Assembly: GCA_031291445.1 (NCBI GenBank)
Contig: JARLJA010000019.1
Span: 1 to 43,611 of the forward strand
Length of the DNA: 43,611 bases
Source: Xanthobacteraceae bacterium
GTDB taxonomy: Bacteria; Pseudomonadota; Alphaproteobacteria; Rhizobiales; Xanthobacteraceae
Direction of reading: 5' to 3'
Shown here in pieces: positions 40,265 through 43,611 of the stretch. Both the position numbers and the translations under genes were made by a program. Position 1 is the stretch's first letter; each line of letters opens with the position of its first letter. The notes under the pieces are model-generated. The model searched no databases and was not told the DNA's origin. It worked only from the letters and a program-made list of their open reading frames with translations.

Positions 40265-41570
40265 TCATGCCGCAGCGGGGGTATAGATCGCCAATGGCAC
40301 CGCCACCCCGCGCAGGCTGTGGCTGCCGAGAAAATCGAGCGGGACGTCGAGATGGCGCGCCACCGCCTCGGTGATCAGGATGTCGCGGCCGAGCGTCTTC
40401 TGCAGTGCCTCGACCCGGCTGGCCTCGTTCACCGCGGCTCCGATCACCGTGAAGTCGAGCCGTTCGGGCGCGCCGATATTGCCGAAGAACACCTCGCCCT
40501 CGTGCAGTGCGATCCCGGCGCGCAGCGGCTGCCAGCCCGTGCCGGCCAGGGTGCCGGGCGGATCGCGGTTGAGGGCATCGAGCCCCGCCATCGCCGTCCG
40601 CGCCGCGGCGAGCGCGGCGCCGGCCGCGGCCCGCACCTGGTCGGGGTCCTGCAGCGGAAACGCCGCGAGCAGGCCGTCGCCGATGAATTTCAGGACCTCG
40701 CCGCCCTGGCTCAACACCGCGCCGGCCATCACCTCGAAATAGGCGTTGAGCAGCGCCAGCATGTCGGACCCGGACAGCCGGTCGGACAGGTCGGTAAAGC
40801 CGCGCAGGTCCGACACCCAGATCACGGCGTGGATCGATTCGCCGGCGCCGCGCTTGATCGAGCCGTTGAGCACCTTGGTGGCGGCGCCGAGCCCGAGATA
40901 GGCGTTGAGCGCGTTGCCGGAAATCCGCAGCGCGCTGTGGCGCTCCACATGCAGCGCGAACAGGCTGAACACCGGCTTCAGGAGGCGGACATCGGTCTCG
41001 GTGAAGCCGTCGGCGCGGCGCGTCGCCAGCGTGATGGCGTTGCGGTAGCCGCCGCCGCTGAGCGGCAGGGCCGCATAGTCGGTGAAGCCCTCGGCGGCGA
41101 GCTCCTTCATCATCGCGAATTCGGCCTGCGCCTTTTCGCTGCGTGGATCGCGGCGCACCGTCTCGCCGGAATTGAACACGCGATACAGCGGGGTTGCGCC
41201 GGAAGCTGTCGGATTCGGTGGCGGCCTCGGCGACCTTGACCTCGTCGCACAGGCCATCGCCGCTGTTCCAGTTCCACGCGAAGCCGACCAGTTGCGGATG
41301 CAGGGTGCCGATATGCAGGCTCAGGCGGTCCACCGGCGCGCCGGCCGCGACCAGCCGCCAGATGAAGGATTCGACGAACAGCAGCATGTCGCGCTCGAGC
41401 GCGGCCTCGTGCAGGAGCCAGGACTCGATGGCGGCGAAGCTGGTGGCCGCGGGGGCGGCGGCGGCGCCCCGCGACGACCGACGCACCAAGGTCACCGCGA
41501 CGGGATACTGTCGCGGCGCCGGGTCGAGATTTTTCGTCGGGGCGGTCGGCGTCTCGGCAATCACGGTCAT
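40265..41570 (-). pseudogene. Class III adenylate/guanylate cyclase, split by a frameshift
   Basis: The N-terminal part reads in one frame from ATG 41570 (MTVIAETPTAPTKNL) to about 41194, and the cyclase in another frame from there to 40265. The joint is a run of four G on the plus strand at 41190-41193 (four C in the gene); three would restore NPLYRVFNSGETVRRD. The catalytic domain keeps VIWVSDLRGFTDLSDRLSG (metal Asp), GGEVLKFIGDGLLAAFP (second Asp) and LRAGIALHEGEVFFGNIGAPERLDFTVIG. Either an assembly/read error or a real inactivation. It would make cyclic nucleotide in the cytoplasm. An upstream sensory region (about 90 residues) is also visible. Confidence 0.85.
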
Positions 41571-41636
41571 GGCGTTCACCACACGACGTAGGCCTGATCG
41601 GGGCCAGTGCAAGGGCAGCCGGCCGCGAAGGCCGAA

Positions 41637-42296
41637 TCAGGCTTCGCCGGTCAGGAACGGGTTGCTCAGGCGCTCGTGGCCGAAGCTCGATCCCGGGCCG
41701 TGGCCGCAGATGAAGCCGACGTCGTCGCCGAGCGGCAGCAGCTTGGTGGTGATCGATTTGATCAGCGTGGCATGGCTGCCGCCGGGCAGGTCGGTGCGGC
41801 CGACCGAGCCCTGGAACAGCACGTCGCCGACGATGGCGAAGCGCATCGCCTTGTTGAAGAACACCACGCTGCCGGGCGAATGCCCCGGACAGTGCAGGAT
41901 GTCGAAGGTGAGTTCACCGACGCTGACGGTGTCGCCCTCGTCGAGCCAGCGGTCGGGGAGGAAGTTGCGCGCGCCGACCAGGCCGAACATGTTGGCGCTG
42001 GAGACCACGTTGTCGAGCAGATACTTGTCGGCCTGGTGCGGCCCCTCGATCGGCACCCCGAGCACTTCGCGCAACTCGTCGGCGCCGCCGACGTGGTCGA
42101 CGTGGCCGTGGGTGATCCAGATCCGTTCCACCGTGACGTCGGCCTGCGCGATCGCCTGGCGGATGGTGGCGACGTCGCCGCCGGGATCGACCACCACGGC
42201 GCGCCGGGTGGTCTCGCACCACAACAGCGTGCAATTCTGCTGCAGCGGCGTCACCGGAATGATGACGGCGCGGGCCTTCGAGGCTTGATCGGTCAT
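41637..42296 (-). CDS. Metallo-beta-lactamase-fold hydrolase (glyoxalase II-like)
   Basis: A 219-residue zinc hydrolase. The metal motif T-H63-G-H65-V-D67-H68-VGG is intact. Further ligand His appear in CPGHSPGSVVFF and ICGHGPGSSFGHE. The proportion and GHGPGS ending suit a glyoxalase II-like thioesterase of the small single-domain kind. Lies 66 bases from the cyclase start, in the same orientation. Confidence 0.92.
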   Translation of the reverse strand: MTDQASKARAVIIPVTPLQQNCTLLWCETTRRAVVVDPGGDVATIRQAIAQADVTVERIWITHGHVDHVGGADELREVLGVPIEGPHQADKYLLDNVVSSANMFGLVGARNFLPDRWLDEGDTVSVGELTFDILHCPGHSPGSVVFFNKAMRFAIVGDVLFQGSVGRTDLPGGSHATLIKSITTKLLPLGDDVGFICGHGPGSSFGHERLSNPFLTGEA

Positions 42297-42481
42297 GGCG
42301 ATGACATGGCCGATTTTTCCACGTCCGCCAAGGCCAAATTTCGTGCCCGTTGGCCGCCCGCGGCCTCGCCGCCGCCGGCGTGACTGGCGGCGGAACCCGC
42401 CGAAGGTCTATTCTCGACGTCAACGCACGCACCCCCGCCACCCGGCCGGGGCGCCGCCCGACGACATGGAGACACCCGCGC

Positions 42482-43297
42482 ATGGACCAGACCTCCCCGG
42501 CCTTCACCCTGGCCGGTCCGCGCGTCACGGTGCGGGCCATGCTGCTCTGCGAGCGCATCAACACTTCGGGCCTCGAGCGCGCCGACGTGCTGTCGACCAC
42601 GCCGCTGTCGTTCCGGGTCGGCAGCGGCGGCGTTGCGGTGCTGTTTCGCTACGGCGTGGTGGTGCTGGCGGGGGTCACTCCGCTGGAGGAGACGGGCTTC
42701 CTGGAAACCCTGCAGCCGCGCATGATCGGGGTGCTCGCGCGCCGCGAAGACGAGAACGCGGTGGTGGAATTGTCGACGGAGCGCGAGGACCAGATCCCGC
42801 CGGGCGGGCCGATTTCGGTGCAGACGATTTCGCCGGAGCGGCTGGTGGTGATCGCGGAGGCGCTGGCCAAGAGCGTGGTGCTGGCCCGCGACGAGCGCGA
42901 GGTCGCCTCCGTGTTCGAGGTCATCGAGCCCTATGCCCGCGAGCTCGCGCGCAACGGGCGCATGCGCGGCGGCCGGCGCGCCATCCTCAAGCGCATCGGC
43001 AACGCGCTCCTGGTGCGCTACCGGGTGCTGGGCAACGTCGCGGTTACAGACAAGCCGGACGTGCTGTGGGACCGTCCCTATCTGGAGCGCCTCTATGCCC
43101 GCCTCGAGGACGAGTACGAGCTCAAGGAGCGCGCCGACGCGCTCGGCCGCAAGCTCGCGGTGATCGCGGAAACCGCGCAGGTGTTCACCGACATCATCGA
43201 CACCCAGCGCTCGCTGCGGCTCGAGATCAGCATCGTACTGCTGATCCTGATCGAACTGGTGATCGCGATCTTCCAGCTGGCGATGGGCCGGGGATAG
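42482..43297 (+). CDS. RMD1/DUF155 family protein
   Basis: A 271-residue protein of the RMD1/YagE (DUF155) family, whose eukaryotic members are mitochondrial. N-terminal beta-rich part VLSTTPLSFRVGSGGVAVLFRYGVVVLAGVTPLEE, then helical part (LVVIAEALAKSVVLARDE, then YLERLYARLEDEYELKERADALGRKLAVI). One C-terminal transmembrane helix (ISIVLLILIELVIAIFQLAM). Function in bacteria is unknown. Start ATG 42482; a longer frame from 42350 lacks support. Confidence 0.9.
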   Translation: MDQTSPAFTLAGPRVTVRAMLLCERINTSGLERADVLSTTPLSFRVGSGGVAVLFRYGVVVLAGVTPLEETGFLETLQPRMIGVLARREDENAVVELSTEREDQIPPGGPISVQTISPERLVVIAEALAKSVVLARDEREVASVFEVIEPYARELARNGRMRGGRRAILKRIGNALLVRYRVLGNVAVTDKPDVLWDRPYLERLYARLEDEYELKERADALGRKLAVIAETAQVFTDIIDTQRSLRLEISIVLLILIELVIAIFQLAMGRG

Positions 43298-43336
43298 GGC
43301 CGGATGGTGTTGAGTTCGTCTACCTTGACCGTCGTC

Positions 43337-43425
43337 CTGAGGAGGACCGCGAAGCGGTCCGTCTCGAAGGGCGATGGCCCGGGCCGTGCATCCTTCGAGA
43401 CGCATCGCTGCGCGATGCTCCTCAG
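43337..43425. repeat. Dispersed palindromic repeat, 34-base imperfect arms
   Basis: The arm at 43337-43370 starts CTGAGGAGGACCGCG and ends GTCTCGAAGG. Its inverted copy at 43392-43425 starts CCTTCGAGACGCAT and ends CTCCTCAG. The spacer is about 21 bases. Compare 18823-18881, which has the same GAGGAG and GTCTCG signatures. Confidence 0.75.
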
Positions 43426-43479
43426 AGCCTGACCGAAAATGCAGCGAGTATTTTCAAGATGTTGCGATTGCTGTTTTTT

Positions 43480-43611
43480 CCGTCATGGCCGGGCAGCGCG
43501 ATCCGTCTTCGACGGATCGCTAGGACTAAGGTCTCCCGGCCATCCACGTCTTTCTTGCGGCAGCGCCGTTAAGTCGTGGATGCCCGGCACAAGGCCGGGC
43601 ATGACGAGTTC
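43480..43611. repeat. Dispersed repeat with CCGGGCATGACGAG end
   Basis: GTCATGGCCGGGCAGCGCG at the start and GTGGATGCCCGGCACAAGG with CCGGGCATGACGAGTTC at the end, enclosing CCATCCACG and CGTGGATG inverted segments. It is the inverted counterpart of 33023-33116. Confidence 0.65.

Larger units (their letters stand above)
43298..43611. other. Intergenic end of window with two dispersed repeats
   Basis: No gene. The first half is the inverted repeat at 43337-43425; the second half is the GTCATGGCCGGG-type element at 43480-43611. The flanking gene lies outside the window. Confidence 0.6.

Noticed and set aside
1..43611. CRISPR arrays, insertion sequences, rRNA genes or replication origins
   Set aside because: No regularly spaced repeats, no transposase and no rRNA or dnaA/oriC-type features were seen on either strand.

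Overview
The window is GC-rich DNA of an alphaproteobacterium, most likely from the Bradyrhizobium/Rhodopseudomonas group. That placement rests on codon use, dispersed palindromic repeats of a kind common in those genomes, and gene content (RMD1/DUF155, YccF, GlgX, PaaX and MHS-type transporter genes). It is an inference, since no rRNA or marker gene is present.

Region 1 (1-777) is a truncated secreted protein with YXWGxW-type repeats. Region 2 (about 1150-16386) is the centre of interest. It holds a complete six-gene soluble diiron monooxygenase operon of the toluene-4-monooxygenase type (tmoABCDEF-like), a DUF5519-like protein, a [2Fe-2S] ferredoxin and a regulator fusing a MEDS-like sensor to a SARP/BTAD activator. 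A second operon follows: cytochrome P450, a split PEP-synthase-like pair, HD protein, aldehyde dehydrogenase, second HD protein and short-chain dehydrogenase. The content of the second operon resembles the 4-cresol route of Corynebacterium glutamicum, in which CreHI phosphorylates the phenol, a P450 oxidises the methyl group, a phosphatase removes phosphate, and dehydrogenases finish. My reading is one aerobic pathway: arene, then alkylphenol (diiron monooxygenase), aryl phosphate (split dikinase), side-chain oxidation (P450), dephosphorylation (HD protein), and hydroxybenzoate-type acid (SDR and ALDH). Both operons carry the same 17-bp sequence upstream, built of 11-bp-spaced direct repeats. 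This is the classic layout of a SARP operator, so the regulator between them probably switches on both.

Region 3 (16387-25956): a glycogen debranching enzyme, then a second catabolic module. It has a flavin reductase plus MHS-family transporter on the minus strand, a divergent cupin / group D flavin monooxygenase / type B carboxylesterase operon, a PaaX-like repressor and a Dabb-domain protein. Region 4 (26076-28054): GlcG/HbpS-like protein and an oxidoreductase divergent from an HxlR regulator. Region 5 (28055-32019) looks acquired: visibly less GC-rich, a gene remnant, a MazEF-like toxin-antitoxin pair and a TOTE-type primase-helicase beside tRNA-Arg(CCG).

Region 6 (32236-43611) is mostly housekeeping or accessory: exported methyltransferase-like protein, MaoC dehydratase, solitary ABC binding protein with amidase, YccF, a membrane-anchored GH3 (NagZ-like) enzyme, epoxide-hydrolase-like protein, small conserved protein, a frameshifted class III adenylate cyclase, a metallo-beta-lactamase-fold hydrolase and an RMD1/DUF155 protein. 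The window ends in dispersed palindromic repeats.
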